From NCBI GenBank assembly GCA_017964755.1, contig JAGCRI010000017.1, forward strand, positions 1 to 19,639: a stretch of 19,639 bases of DNA. The letters run 5' to 3'. Positions within the stretch are counted from its first letter, which is position 1, and each line of letters opens with the position of its first letter. Origin of the DNA: Bacteroidales bacterium. Lineage in GTDB: Bacteria > Bacteroidota > Bacteroidia > Bacteroidales > WCHB1-69. Made by a program: the position numbers and the translations under genes. Under the pieces are notes generated by a model. That model was not told where the DNA came from. It was given only the letters and a program-made list of their open reading frames with translations, and ran no database searches. Shown one piece after another: positions 1-7,183 of this stretch.

Positions 1-21
1 GTCCGCTGCGTGAAAGATTGA
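1..21 (+). CDS. C-terminal tail of a FISUMP-domain protein (partial, runs in from the left)
   Basis: Frame 1 reads V-R-C-V-K-D followed by a TGA stop at 19-21. The FISUMP protein at 3539-4951 ends with the near-identical SVRCLKDTP, and an S-V-R-C motif is the usual end of the Fibrobacter-succinogenes-major-paralogous domain (TIGR02145). I infer that another plus-strand secreted protein of this family ends here, convergent with the DUF5020-like gene. Only six residues are visible, so this rests on the match to the downstream paralogue and on the position of the stop codon. Confidence 0.5.
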   Translation, partial: VRCVKD

Positions 22-59
22 AATCCGAAGTTAGAACAATAGGAATTATCTGTCTCCTT

Positions 60-815
60 TTAAAATACCCATTTCAAACCGACACATGGATTGCATCTGA
101 ATCCGGCATTGGCAAAATTATATGATAATTCGACTTCGCCTCCAATGTTAAGATTTTCGCAATGGAACCATTGCCCGACACTATACCATATTTGAGGCTC
201 GGACAATATAACACATTTTGTATCAGTTATTTTACCGTCTTTGGCTGTAAATTGCTGGTTCTGCCACCAACAATCTACAAAACCTGAAAACTGCAGTCCT
301 TTGACTTTGAAAATATCTTTGCATGTCCACACAAAAGTCAGCTGCATGGGCAAAATAGTCTTCACATCGAATATATATTTGTAAAGTACTTCAAAATTAA
401 GAACATACCTATAATCGCTGTTATGCCAACAATAGTTTAACCCGCCCAAAAAAGCATTATTGATAGGGTAACCGCAATTATCCAACAGCGGGGTCTTAAA
501 AATGCCAAGTCCTGCATCAAATTCAAGATGCAGATTCACTCCTTCGGCCTTAGTATTCTGCCAGAAATTCAAGCAACGGGCGAACTCCAAATATGCCCCG
601 CTCGGTGCAACTGCCAATTTTCTGTCATTACGATAGTTATAATCAATATCAACAAAAAAGAAGGTGCTTCCCCAATTATCGCCTTTGAACATCTCCAAAG
701 TCGTTGTAACATGCTTGCGGCCAAAATCATAAAAACCTTGCAAATTAACCTGAGCCCGCATTGTAAAAAAAGCAAATGCCAGAGCTAAAAACAAAAATGT
801 AGATTTTCTATTCAT
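60..815 (-). CDS. DUF5020-like outer-membrane beta-barrel protein (Tsx-like)
   Basis: This 251-residue protein has a clear signal peptide: a basic start (NRK), a hydrophobic core at residues 6-19 and a likely cut after Ala21, leaving Gln22. The mature part alternates aromatic and polar residues (for example GSTFFFVDIDYNY near residues 49-61) and ends in Phe (GLKWVF), as expected of an outer-membrane beta barrel. The YDFGR...TTTLEMFK...WGSTFFFVD pattern near the start resembles the Bacteroidota DUF5020 family, which is related to Tsx-type nucleoside channels. The substrate cannot be told from sequence. It lies 18 bp downstream of gmhA on the same strand, with no visible promoter between, so the two are probably co-transcribed. 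Family assignment is from memory of the pattern and is moderately sure. Confidence 0.65.
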   Translation of the reverse strand: MNRKSTFLFLALAFAFFTMRAQVNLQGFYDFGRKHVTTTLEMFKGDNWGSTFFFVDIDYNYRNDRKLAVAPSGAYLEFARCLNFWQNTKAEGVNLHLEFDAGLGIFKTPLLDNCGYPINNAFLGGLNYCWHNSDYRYVLNFEVLYKYIFDVKTILPMQLTFVWTCKDIFKVKGLQFSGFVDCWWQNQQFTAKDGKITDTKCVILSEPQIWYSVGQWFHCENLNIGGEVELSYNFANAGFRCNPCVGLKWVF

Positions 816-833
816 AATATTTTTAAAATAAGA

Positions 834-1409
834 TTAATAATTCAACATGTTTTTTTCTACAAGTTCACATATAATGTGACCTAAAAGTATGTGACATTCC
901 TGTATTCTCGGCGTATTGTCAGATGGAACAGCGAGCAGCACATCAGCCATAGGTTTCAGCTTTCCGCCTCCTGCACCAGTCATCGCAACCGTTGAAAGGC
1001 CAAGTGTTTTTGCCATCTCGAAAGCATTCACCACATTCTGGGAATTTCCTGACGTGGAAAGTCCGACAAGCACATCGCCTTTTTTTGCAGTAGCCTGCAA
1101 AAGCCGTGAATAGACACAATCGAACCCATAATCGTTAGCCACAGCAGTAAGGTACGAGGTATTGCAATGCAGCGCTTCAGCAGCAAACGGGCGGCGGTCA
1201 ATGTAGAAACGCCCCGACAGCTCGGATGCTATATGCTGCGCATCAGCGGCACTACCACCATTCCCGCAAAAAAGCACTTTGCTGCCAGCTTTCAAGGCCA
1301 TGGTGCATATTTCTGCAACTTTTTCAATATTTCTGATGAAAGAAGCATCGCCCATAACAGCTGTTTTAACATCAATGCTTTCATTTATAATCTGTTGTAC
1401 GCTATTCAT
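834..1409 (-). CDS. gmhA: Phosphoheptose isomerase (sedoheptulose 7-phosphate isomerase)
   Basis: This 191-residue cytosolic protein is a single SIS domain, the usual GmhA length. GmhA converts D-sedoheptulose 7-phosphate to D-glycero-D-manno-heptose 7-phosphate, the first step towards ADP- or GDP-heptose for LPS core or surface glycans. The phosphate-binding stretch FCGNGGSAADAQHIASE starts at residue 47, and STSGNS lies at 118-123. The four metal/active-site residues of the family are in place: His59, Glu63, Gln170 and His178. No other heptose gene (gmhB, hldE/hddA, hldD) is in the window. It is the first gene of a likely two-gene minus-strand unit with the DUF5020-like gene and is divergent from the sugar aminotransferase. 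A -7-like box lies 26 bases upstream of its ATG. Confidence 0.93.
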   Translation of the reverse strand: MNSVQQIINESIDVKTAVMGDASFIRNIEKVAEICTMALKAGSKVLFCGNGGSAADAQHIASELSGRFYIDRRPFAAEALHCNTSYLTAVANDYGFDCVYSRLLQATAKKGDVLVGLSTSGNSQNVVNAFEMAKTLGLSTVAMTGAGGGKLKPMADVLLAVPSDNTPRIQECHILLGHIICELVEKNMLNY

Positions 1410-1435
1410 ATCAGAATTTTCATTATTAAAGATTG

Positions 1436-1443
1436 CAAAATTA
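1436..1443 (-). promoter_or_regulatory. Putative -7 box for gmhA
   Basis: On the minus strand this reads TAATTTTG, matching the Bacteroidota -7 consensus TAnnTTTG, and it ends 26 bases before the gmhA ATG. No good -33 TTG is present at the usual 19-21 base spacing, so the call is tentative. Confidence 0.4.
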
Positions 1444-1540
1444 CACTAAATAATCAAATAAAAAAACATTACTTTTGCAGAATTTAAAATCTTTTATAAA
1501 AACTATTTATAAAAAAGCACACAATTGGCAAAAGTCGTGA

Positions 1541-1573
1541 TTGAATTATAAAAAGAAAAATTCATTATCTTTG
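1541..1573 (+). promoter_or_regulatory. Putative promoter of the sugar aminotransferase gene
   Basis: TTG at 1541-1543 and TATCTTTG at 1566-1573 fit the Bacteroidota -33/-7 pattern with a 22-base spacer, slightly longer than ideal. The -7 box ends 20 bases before the ATG at 1594. A second box, TACTTTTG at 1470-1477, could be an upstream alternative start but lacks a -33 element. Confidence 0.55.
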
Positions 1574-1593
1574 CAAGCATTAAAAAGTTTTGA

Positions 1594-2712
1594 ATGAATA
1601 CTGAAAAAACTATAACCGTCACCTCTCCCCTGCTTCCTGAACTTGAAGAGTTCATACCATATCTTAAAGAGATTTGGGAAAGTAAGTGGATTACCAATAA
1701 CGGTCAGTTCCATAAAAAGTTGGAAGAATCATTGGCTGAATATTTAGGAGTGAAATATGTTTCACTTTTCACTAACGGGACTTTGCCTTTGATTACAGCT
1801 TTACAGGCCCTGAACATCACGGGCGAAGTGATAACGACACCATACAGCTTTGTAGCCACCACCCATTCCCTATGGTGGAACGGCATCAAGCCGGTGTTTG
1901 TGGATATAGACCCCGACACCTGCAACCTCGACCCCGAAAAAATTGAAGCTGCAATTACAGAAAAAACCACGGCTATCATGCCGGTTCACTGTTATGGCAT
2001 CCCCTGCGACACGGAACGGATACAAGCCATCGCCGACAAGCACGGGCTTAAAATCATATACGATGCCGCCCACGCCTTCGGTGTCAAAGTCAATGGCGAA
2101 AGCATTTTAAACGCCGGTGACATGTCAACTTTGAGTTTTCACGCCACCAAAGTTTTCAACACAGTGGAAGGCGGCGCGCTCATCTGCCACGATGCCGAGA
2201 CAAAAAAACATATTGACTTCCTCAAGAATTTCGGGTTCAATGGGGAAACTGAAGTGGTGGCACCAGGCATAAACAGCAAGATGGACGAGATACGTTCCGC
2301 TTACGGACTGCTCAACCTCAAACAAGTGGACAAAGCCATCGAAGCGAGGAAACAGGTGGCCGAATATTACCGCAAAGCACTCCGCAATATAAAGGGAATA
2401 CGGGTATTGGAAGACAAAACAGGCGTGAGACACAACTATTCGTATTTCCCGATTTTTATCAATGCTGAGGAATACGGCATGACCCGTGATGAGTTATATT
2501 TCAAGATGAAGGAACAGAATGTGTTGGGACGCCGGTATTTCTATCCGCTCATCAGCACATTCGAAACATATAGGAATCTTGAATCTTCCAACCCTGCCAA
2601 CCTTCCTGTAGCAACGCGCATAGCCAACGAGGTTATCTGCCTTCCTATGTACTACGGTTTGACAGAAGAAGACTTGAAAAGAGTGGTTGATGGAATATAC
2701 AATTGTATATAA
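1594..2712 (+). CDS. DegT/DnrJ/EryC1/StrS-family sugar aminotransferase, VioA-like
   Basis: This 372-residue PLP enzyme has the full fold-type I set. The PLP-binding aspartate is in YDAAHAFG (Asp157), and the Schiff-base lysine is Lys186 in SFHATKVFNTVEGGA. The N-terminal WITNNGQ and LFTNGTLPL motifs are also present. The N-terminal half closely resembles VioA/FdtB-type enzymes, which transaminate dTDP-4-keto-6-deoxyglucose to dTDP-4-amino-4,6-dideoxyglucose or a similar product for O-antigen or surface glycans. The exact substrate is inferred. No other nucleotide-sugar gene (rmlA, rmlB, acetyltransferase) adjoins it, so its substrate must come from elsewhere. It is preceded by its own promoter and followed after 32 bp by the paralogous secreted-protein genes. 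Length and both ends look intact. Confidence 0.88.
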   Translation: MNTEKTITVTSPLLPELEEFIPYLKEIWESKWITNNGQFHKKLEESLAEYLGVKYVSLFTNGTLPLITALQALNITGEVITTPYSFVATTHSLWWNGIKPVFVDIDPDTCNLDPEKIEAAITEKTTAIMPVHCYGIPCDTERIQAIADKHGLKIIYDAAHAFGVKVNGESILNAGDMSTLSFHATKVFNTVEGGALICHDAETKKHIDFLKNFGFNGETEVVAPGINSKMDEIRSAYGLLNLKQVDKAIEARKQVAEYYRKALRNIKGIRVLEDKTGVRHNYSYFPIFINAEEYGMTRDELYFKMKEQNVLGRRYFYPLISTFETYRNLESSNPANLPVATRIANEVICLPMYYGLTEEDLKRVVDGIYNCI

Positions 2713-2744
2713 TAGGTAATCAATTATCAGTCAAATATATAAAA

Positions 2745-3491
2745 ATGAAAAGAATCTTACTTCTTACTGTTGCAGCAACGGCATTTTTTGCAACAACGGC
2801 TCAAACCCCGAAAATAAGTTATCAAGCTGTAGTGCGCGATGCCAACAATCATCTGGTGACCAACACCGAAGTTACAGTGGATGTAACCATCACTTACGGA
2901 GCTAACACATATAGTGAAACAGGCCTGACTGCTACCACAAATGCAAACGGACTGCTGTCATTATTAATAGGCAATGCAAACGGCTATGAGGAGATAGACT
3001 GGAGCAATGCCACAATTAAAACTGCGGTGTCAATAGGTGGCAATGCCTTGGAAAACACCACGACTGTAGCTGCCGTCCCATATACTCTGAATGCCAAGTT
3101 TGCCTCTGATGTGGCTCCAAATGCCACTGCAATAACTGAGGCGTACAACAGAATTAAAAGCGACAGCACATCTTTGCTCAATGCTATCAGAGACAGTGCT
3201 ACTGCTATACGAAATTCCATTCCGGCCGCCCCTGTCAATGCAGATTGGGAAGCAGAAAGCGGTGCGGCGGAAATATTACACAAGCCGACCATCAACAACG
3301 GCATACTGACCATTACTTTGCCTGACGGAACTGAAAAGGTTTTTACGGCAAACCAAGCGGGTAATACTGAAGTGGTGATTCCGCCATACACTGTGACACC
3401 GGAAGACATTCTTGATGCGATAGGCCAGATGACACCTGAACAGAAAGAGATAATGCGTCAGGTTTTAAATCCAAATACCCCGCAACCGTGA
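2745..3491 (+). CDS. Secreted protein with tail-fibre-like repeat, short paralogue without FISUMP domain
   Basis: The chosen ATG at 2745 gives 248 residues and a signal peptide starting MKRILLLTV with a probable cut after Ala19. An upstream TTG at 2703 would bury the signal peptide and overlap the previous gene. After the cut, residues 20-70 (TPKISYQAVVRDANNH, then a DVTITYG strand and NANGLLSLLIGN) match the N-terminal module of many Bacteroidota surface proteins. Residues about 166-208 (VNADWEAESG, ILHKPTINNG, FTANQAGNTEV) resemble the NKPTI-NGTLTI-FTANQ repeat common in phage tail-fibre proteins. The protein ends shortly after a QMTPEQ helix, exactly where the paralogue downstream enters its FISUMP domain. 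No remnant of that domain follows in the 47-bp gap. The function is unknown; a surface or secreted role is inferred. Confidence 0.85.
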   Translation: MKRILLLTVAATAFFATTAQTPKISYQAVVRDANNHLVTNTEVTVDVTITYGANTYSETGLTATTNANGLLSLLIGNANGYEEIDWSNATIKTAVSIGGNALENTTTVAAVPYTLNAKFASDVAPNATAITEAYNRIKSDSTSLLNAIRDSATAIRNSIPAAPVNADWEAESGAAEILHKPTINNGILTITLPDGTEKVFTANQAGNTEVVIPPYTVTPEDILDAIGQMTPEQKEIMRQVLNPNTPQP

Positions 3492-3538
3492 CAATAACTC
3501 TGAAAAAATTATTTGAAAAATAAAACAGACAGAGGAAA

Positions 3539-4951
3539 ATGAAAAAGCTCATACTTTTTGCTGCATTGTTAACGGTATTCATTGCGGCAGTAGCCCAAAC
3601 CCCGAAAATAAGTTACCAGGCTGTATTGCGTGATGCCGACAACCATATAGTGAGCAACACAACGATAGCAGTGGATATTACTATCACGTATGGAACGAGC
3701 AAATACAGTGAAACCGGCCTGACCGCCACCACCAATGAAAACGGACTGTTTTCATTGGAAATAGGCAATGTCAGCGGCTACGAAGCCATCAAATGGGAAA
3801 ATGCCACCATCAAAGCTGTTGTTTCATTCGGCGCCAATACCATTGAGCACACCTCTGCCGTGACAGCGGTGCCATACGCATTGAAGGCCAATTTTGCCAC
3901 TGGTGTCGATACCAATGGCACTACCGTGGCTTCGTTGTACAGCAAGATCCGCTACGACAGCGCCGCGACAGATAGCACCCTTAAAGACACAGCCGCTGCT
4001 ATACGGAACGACATTCCTGCCGCTCAGGTTAATGCTGATTGGGAGTCTATAGGCGGCATGTCTGAAATTCTGAACAAACCCGCCATTAACGATGGCACTC
4101 TAACCATCATTTTGCCGGATAGCACAGTGAAAACCATTACCGCAAACCAAGAAGGCAACACTGATGTGAATATTAAGTTTATGAGTGTGCAAGACTTTCT
4201 TGATGTGCTGGCCCAGATGACACCTGAACAAATAGCCGCTTTGCGCGACTCCTTAGGGATTTCGGAACCTGATACCACCTCTTGCGGCACAATGGTTGAT
4301 GCAGACGGCAACAACTACCAGACCGTGGTAATTGGAAGCCAATGCTGGTCAAAATCCAACCTGCGCACCACGCATTACCGCAACGGCGGTGCCATTCCAA
4401 TGAATCAAGATATTTCATTGAATACAGCTTCTTATTACTGCCCAACTCAAGACGATACCGTCACAAAACATTACCCTGACTCTATTTACGGTATCTATTA
4501 CAATGGATATGTGGTGGATGGTGACACACTCTGTCCTGCAGGCTGGCACGTGCCAAGCATATCAGAGTGGGAGGTTCTTGCGGACTTTGCAGGAAATCAC
4601 AACTCTTGTGGTGGAAATCCTGACTATAACGCCAAGGCATTGGCTGATACCTGTCGTTATTTTGACCAAAATATGAGTGCAATTATTTATGCATGGGCAC
4701 ATAACTCCAAAAATTGTGCAGTGGGCAGCGACCGTGGGTATGGCAATTTCACCGGTTTCTCAGCTTTTCCGGCAGGCTACTGGGAAAACACGTTCAACGG
4801 TTATAGTTTAACGGCTTCATTTTGGTCTTCCACACCCGACAATGATAAAACATGGGTTTTTTATTTGTCGTATTCACAAGAAATGGGAGCTACCTATAAA
4901 GGTGATAAGGATAACGCCATTTCCGTCCGCTGCCTGAAAGACACGCCCTGA
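3539..4951 (+). CDS. Secreted protein with tail-fibre-like module and C-terminal FISUMP domain
   Basis: This 470-residue protein has a signal peptide (MKKLILFAALL, cut after Ala19). Its first 240 residues or so are paralogous to the gene just upstream: the same TPKISYQAV start, ETGLTATTN, VNADWE, LNKPAINDGTLTI, TANQEGNT and QMTPEQ blocks. From about Cys249 to 468 it carries a FISUMP domain (TIGR02145). The visible marks are MVDADGNNYQTVVIG, CWSKSNLRTTHYRNG, YGIYYNGYVV, CPAGWHVPS-SEWEVL, GFSAFPAGYW, ASFWSSTPD and the closing SVRCLKD. That domain is abundant in secreted proteins of Fibrobacter and Bacteroidales, is lectin-like in fold by general assumption, and has no firmly known function. No lipobox or type IX secretion tail is seen. 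A strong hairpin follows the stop. Confidence 0.9.
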   Translation: MKKLILFAALLTVFIAAVAQTPKISYQAVLRDADNHIVSNTTIAVDITITYGTSKYSETGLTATTNENGLFSLEIGNVSGYEAIKWENATIKAVVSFGANTIEHTSAVTAVPYALKANFATGVDTNGTTVASLYSKIRYDSAATDSTLKDTAAAIRNDIPAAQVNADWESIGGMSEILNKPAINDGTLTIILPDSTVKTITANQEGNTDVNIKFMSVQDFLDVLAQMTPEQIAALRDSLGISEPDTTSCGTMVDADGNNYQTVVIGSQCWSKSNLRTTHYRNGGAIPMNQDISLNTASYYCPTQDDTVTKHYPDSIYGIYYNGYVVDGDTLCPAGWHVPSISEWEVLADFAGNHNSCGGNPDYNAKALADTCRYFDQNMSAIIYAWAHNSKNCAVGSDRGYGNFTGFSAFPAGYWENTFNGYSLTASFWSSTPDNDKTWVFYLSYSQEMGATYKGDKDNAISVRCLKDTP

Positions 4952-4960
4952 CAAACAAAA

Positions 4961-5000
4961 AAGCACTCACAAATTTCTTTGTAAGTGCTTGGTTTTCTTT
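4961..5000. terminator. Bidirectional hairpin terminator
   Basis: The arms 4961-4973 (AAGCACTCACAAA) and 4978-4990 (TTTGTAAGTGCTT) form a 13-bp stem with one mismatch and a 4-base loop (TTTC). The plus-strand side is followed by GGTTTTCTTT. On the minus strand the stem is followed by a run of Ts, the complement of 4957-4962 AAAAAA. It lies between the end of the FISUMP gene and the 3' end of the oppositely oriented tRNA, so it can end both transcripts. Confidence 0.8.
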
Positions 5001-5001
5001 G

Positions 5002-5075
5002 CGCTCCCTCAAGGACTTGAACCTTGGACCCTCTGATTAACAGTCAGATGCTCTAACCGACTGAGCTAAGGAAGC
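5002..5075 (-). tRNA. tRNA-Asn (anticodon GTT)
   Basis: The 74-nt minus-strand gene folds into a full cloverleaf. The acceptor arms are GCTTCCT (5075-5069) and AGGGAGC (5009-5003), with one G-U pair. The D arm reads TAGCTCAGTCGGTTAGAGC. The anticodon stem TCTGA/TCAGA encloses CTGTTAA with anticodon GTT. The T arm CAAGG-TTCAAGT-CCTTG is perfect. No CCA is encoded. A textbook promoter lies about 20 bases upstream and the shared terminator lies 3' of it. I saw no integrase gene nearby and no second copy of the tRNA end in the window, so nothing suggests it is used as an attachment site here. Confidence 0.96.
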
Positions 5076-5094
5076 GTGTCCCTTTTTGACGCTG

Positions 5095-5124
5095 CAAAAA
5101 TACAATTTTTTTTGATTTCAACAA
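5095..5124 (-). promoter_or_regulatory. Promoter of tRNA-Asn
   Basis: On the minus strand TTG (5124-5122) and TATTTTTG (5102-5095) are separated by 19 bases, an excellent match to the Bacteroidota -33/-7 consensus. The -7 box ends 19 bases before the first base of the mature tRNA, which suits a short 5' leader. Confidence 0.75.
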
Positions 5125-5161
5125 CGTTTTTTAATTTTTTTTCTTCTTTTTTTTCGGAGCT

Positions 5162-7180
5162 TTGTTTTTTATAAATAAAAATCATATTTTACTAATTCTG
5201 AGTGAATTAGAAGAAAAGAAAATCCAAGAGACAGAATACACTGCGGAAAATATACAAGTGCTTGAGGGTCTTGAAGCCGTACGCAAACGTCCGTCAATGT
5301 ACATCGGAGACGTGAGCGAGCGCGGTCTTCACCACCTCGTGTACGAAGTTGTCGACAACTCTATAGACGAGGCGTTGGCAGGCCACTGCAACGATATTAA
5401 TGTAACAATTCTTGAAGACAATTCCATCTCCGTCCTTGATAACGGGCGCGGAATCCCTACCGGTATGCACGAAAAAGAAAAACGCTCCGCCCTTGAGGTG
5501 GTGCTCACTGTGCTGCACGCCGGCGGCAAGTTCAACAAGGATTCATACAAGGTGTCAGGCGGTCTGCACGGTGTCGGTGTCTCATGCGTGAACGCACTTT
5601 CAAAACATCTTAAAGCCGAAGTCTTCAGAGACGGTATCCATTATATGCAGGAATATGAATACGGCAAACCGCTGTACTCAGTGAAAGAAGTTGGCAAAAC
5701 CGACCAGCGCGGCACAAAAATCACCTTCACCCCTGACGACTCAATCTTCACTGTGAGCGAATATAACTACAATACCCTCGCAACACGTATGAAGGAATTG
5801 GCTTTCCTTAACAAGCGTATCCGCTTAACTATCACCGATTTACGCAACCGCGATGAACAAGGGAATCCAAAATCAGAGTCATTCTATTCAGAAGAAGGCC
5901 TTAAGGATTTCATCAATTACCTTGACAGCGGCCGTACAAAAATCATGGCAGAGTCCATTTATATTGAGGGAGAACGTTCGGGCATCGCGGCTGAAATTGT
6001 TATGCAATATAACGATGCCTTCACAGAAAATATCCATTCATACGTCAATAACATCAATACGATAGAAGGCGGCACCCACCTCAGCGGATTCCGCCGCGCC
6101 TTGACTACAACCCTGAAAAAATATGCGACCAACAACAAGATGCTGGAGAAATTGGAAAAATCGAAAAACAAAGTCGAGATTTCAGGAGACGACTTCCGCG
6201 AAGGGTTGACAGCAATACTTTCTATAAAAGTTCCCGAACCGCAGTTCGAAGGCCAGACCAAGACAAAATTGGGGAACAGCGAGGTTGATGGCATCGTCTG
6301 CCAGTTGGTAAGCGATAAGTTGTCATACTATTTGGAAGAGCATCCTAATGACGCACGCGAGATTGTCAACAAGGTGATATTGGCCGCACAAGCACGCTAC
6401 GCCGCACGCCACGCCCGCGAACTTGTACAACGCAAAAGCGCATTCAATGGCGGCGGTCTGCCAGGAAAATTGGCCGACTGTTCTTCCAAAAATCCAGAAG
6501 AATGCGAACTTTTCCTCGTCGAGGGTGATTCCGCAGGCGGCACAGCCAAGCAGGGACGCAACAGCAAAACCCAAGCAATCCTTCCTCTTCGAGGCAAAAT
6601 CCTTAATGTGGAAAAAGCGATGCAGCACCGCGCTTTCGAAAGCGAAGAAATTAAAAACATCTACACCGCCTTGGGTGTTACCATAGGTACGGAAGCCGAT
6701 AGCAAAGCCTTGAACCTCAGCAAACTACGCTATTGGAAGGTTATTATCATGACCGATGCTGATGTTGACGGAAGCCATATCGCAACCCTTATCCTGACCT
6801 TCTTCTTCAGATATATGAAAGAACTTATCGAAGGCGGGCACGTCTATATTGCCACCCCTCCGCTCTACCGTGTGAAGAAAGGCAAGGAGGAACATTATGT
6901 TTGGGACGAGGAGCAGCGCGACAAGGTTATCGCAGAGATGACAGGACCGAGCGGCAACGAAATCGGCATTCAGGTGCAGCGTTACAAAGGTTTGGGTGAG
7001 ATGAACGAAGAGCAGTTGTGGACAACCACTATGGACCCGCAGCACCGCACTCTCCGTCAGGTTACTATTTCCAACGCAGCCGAGGCCGACCGTATTTTCT
7101 CAATGCTTATGGGTGATGAGGTGCCTCCACGTCGCGAATTTATCGAAAACAACGCAACTTACGCTAACCTTGACATTTAA
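5162..7180 (+). CDS. gyrB: DNA gyrase subunit B
   Basis: GyrB is the ATPase subunit of the A2B2 type II topoisomerase that puts negative supercoils into DNA. Seen from the 5162 start: the GHKL ATPase region from about residue 36 with EVVDNSIDEA, DNGRGIP and GGLHGVGVSCVNALS; the TOPRIM EGDSAGG at 454; metal-binding Asp532, Asp534 and Asp536 in TDADVDGSH; and QRYKGLGEMNEEQLWTTTMDP near the end. The end YANLDI and the short C-terminal part are typical of Bacteroidota GyrB (about 650 residues). No ATG or GTG precedes the conserved domain. TTG at 5162 gives 672 residues with an unusual hydrophobic start. CTG at 5198 gives 660 residues and the more family-like MSELEEKK, and may be the true start. 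murF follows after 3 bp. Confidence 0.95.
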   Translation: MFFINKNHILLILSELEEKKIQETEYTAENIQVLEGLEAVRKRPSMYIGDVSERGLHHLVYEVVDNSIDEALAGHCNDINVTILEDNSISVLDNGRGIPTGMHEKEKRSALEVVLTVLHAGGKFNKDSYKVSGGLHGVGVSCVNALSKHLKAEVFRDGIHYMQEYEYGKPLYSVKEVGKTDQRGTKITFTPDDSIFTVSEYNYNTLATRMKELAFLNKRIRLTITDLRNRDEQGNPKSESFYSEEGLKDFINYLDSGRTKIMAESIYIEGERSGIAAEIVMQYNDAFTENIHSYVNNINTIEGGTHLSGFRRALTTTLKKYATNNKMLEKLEKSKNKVEISGDDFREGLTAILSIKVPEPQFEGQTKTKLGNSEVDGIVCQLVSDKLSYYLEEHPNDAREIVNKVILAAQARYAARHARELVQRKSAFNGGGLPGKLADCSSKNPEECELFLVEGDSAGGTAKQGRNSKTQAILPLRGKILNVEKAMQHRAFESEEIKNIYTALGVTIGTEADSKALNLSKLRYWKVIIMTDADVDGSHIATLILTFFFRYMKELIEGGHVYIATPPLYRVKKGKEEHYVWDEEQRDKVIAEMTGPSGNEIGIQVQRYKGLGEMNEEQLWTTTMDPQHRTLRQVTISNAAEADRIFSMLMGDEVPPRREFIENNATYANLDI

Positions 7181-7183
7181 AAA

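Noticed and set aside
528..788. Plus-strand open frame opposite the DUF5020-like gene
   Set aside because: It has no promoter, start context or recognisable domain, while the minus-strand frame has a signal peptide and a family-like pattern.
2703..2745. TTG start 14 codons upstream for the first secreted paralogue
   Set aside because: It lies inside the end of the aminotransferase gene and would put a polar stretch before the signal peptide; ATG at 2745 aligns exactly with the start of the second paralogue.
5002..5075. tRNA-Asn as an integration site bounding an island at its left
   Set aside because: No integrase, transfer gene or repeated tRNA 3' end was seen in the window, so the accessory look of 1-4951 is not evidence of an integrated element.
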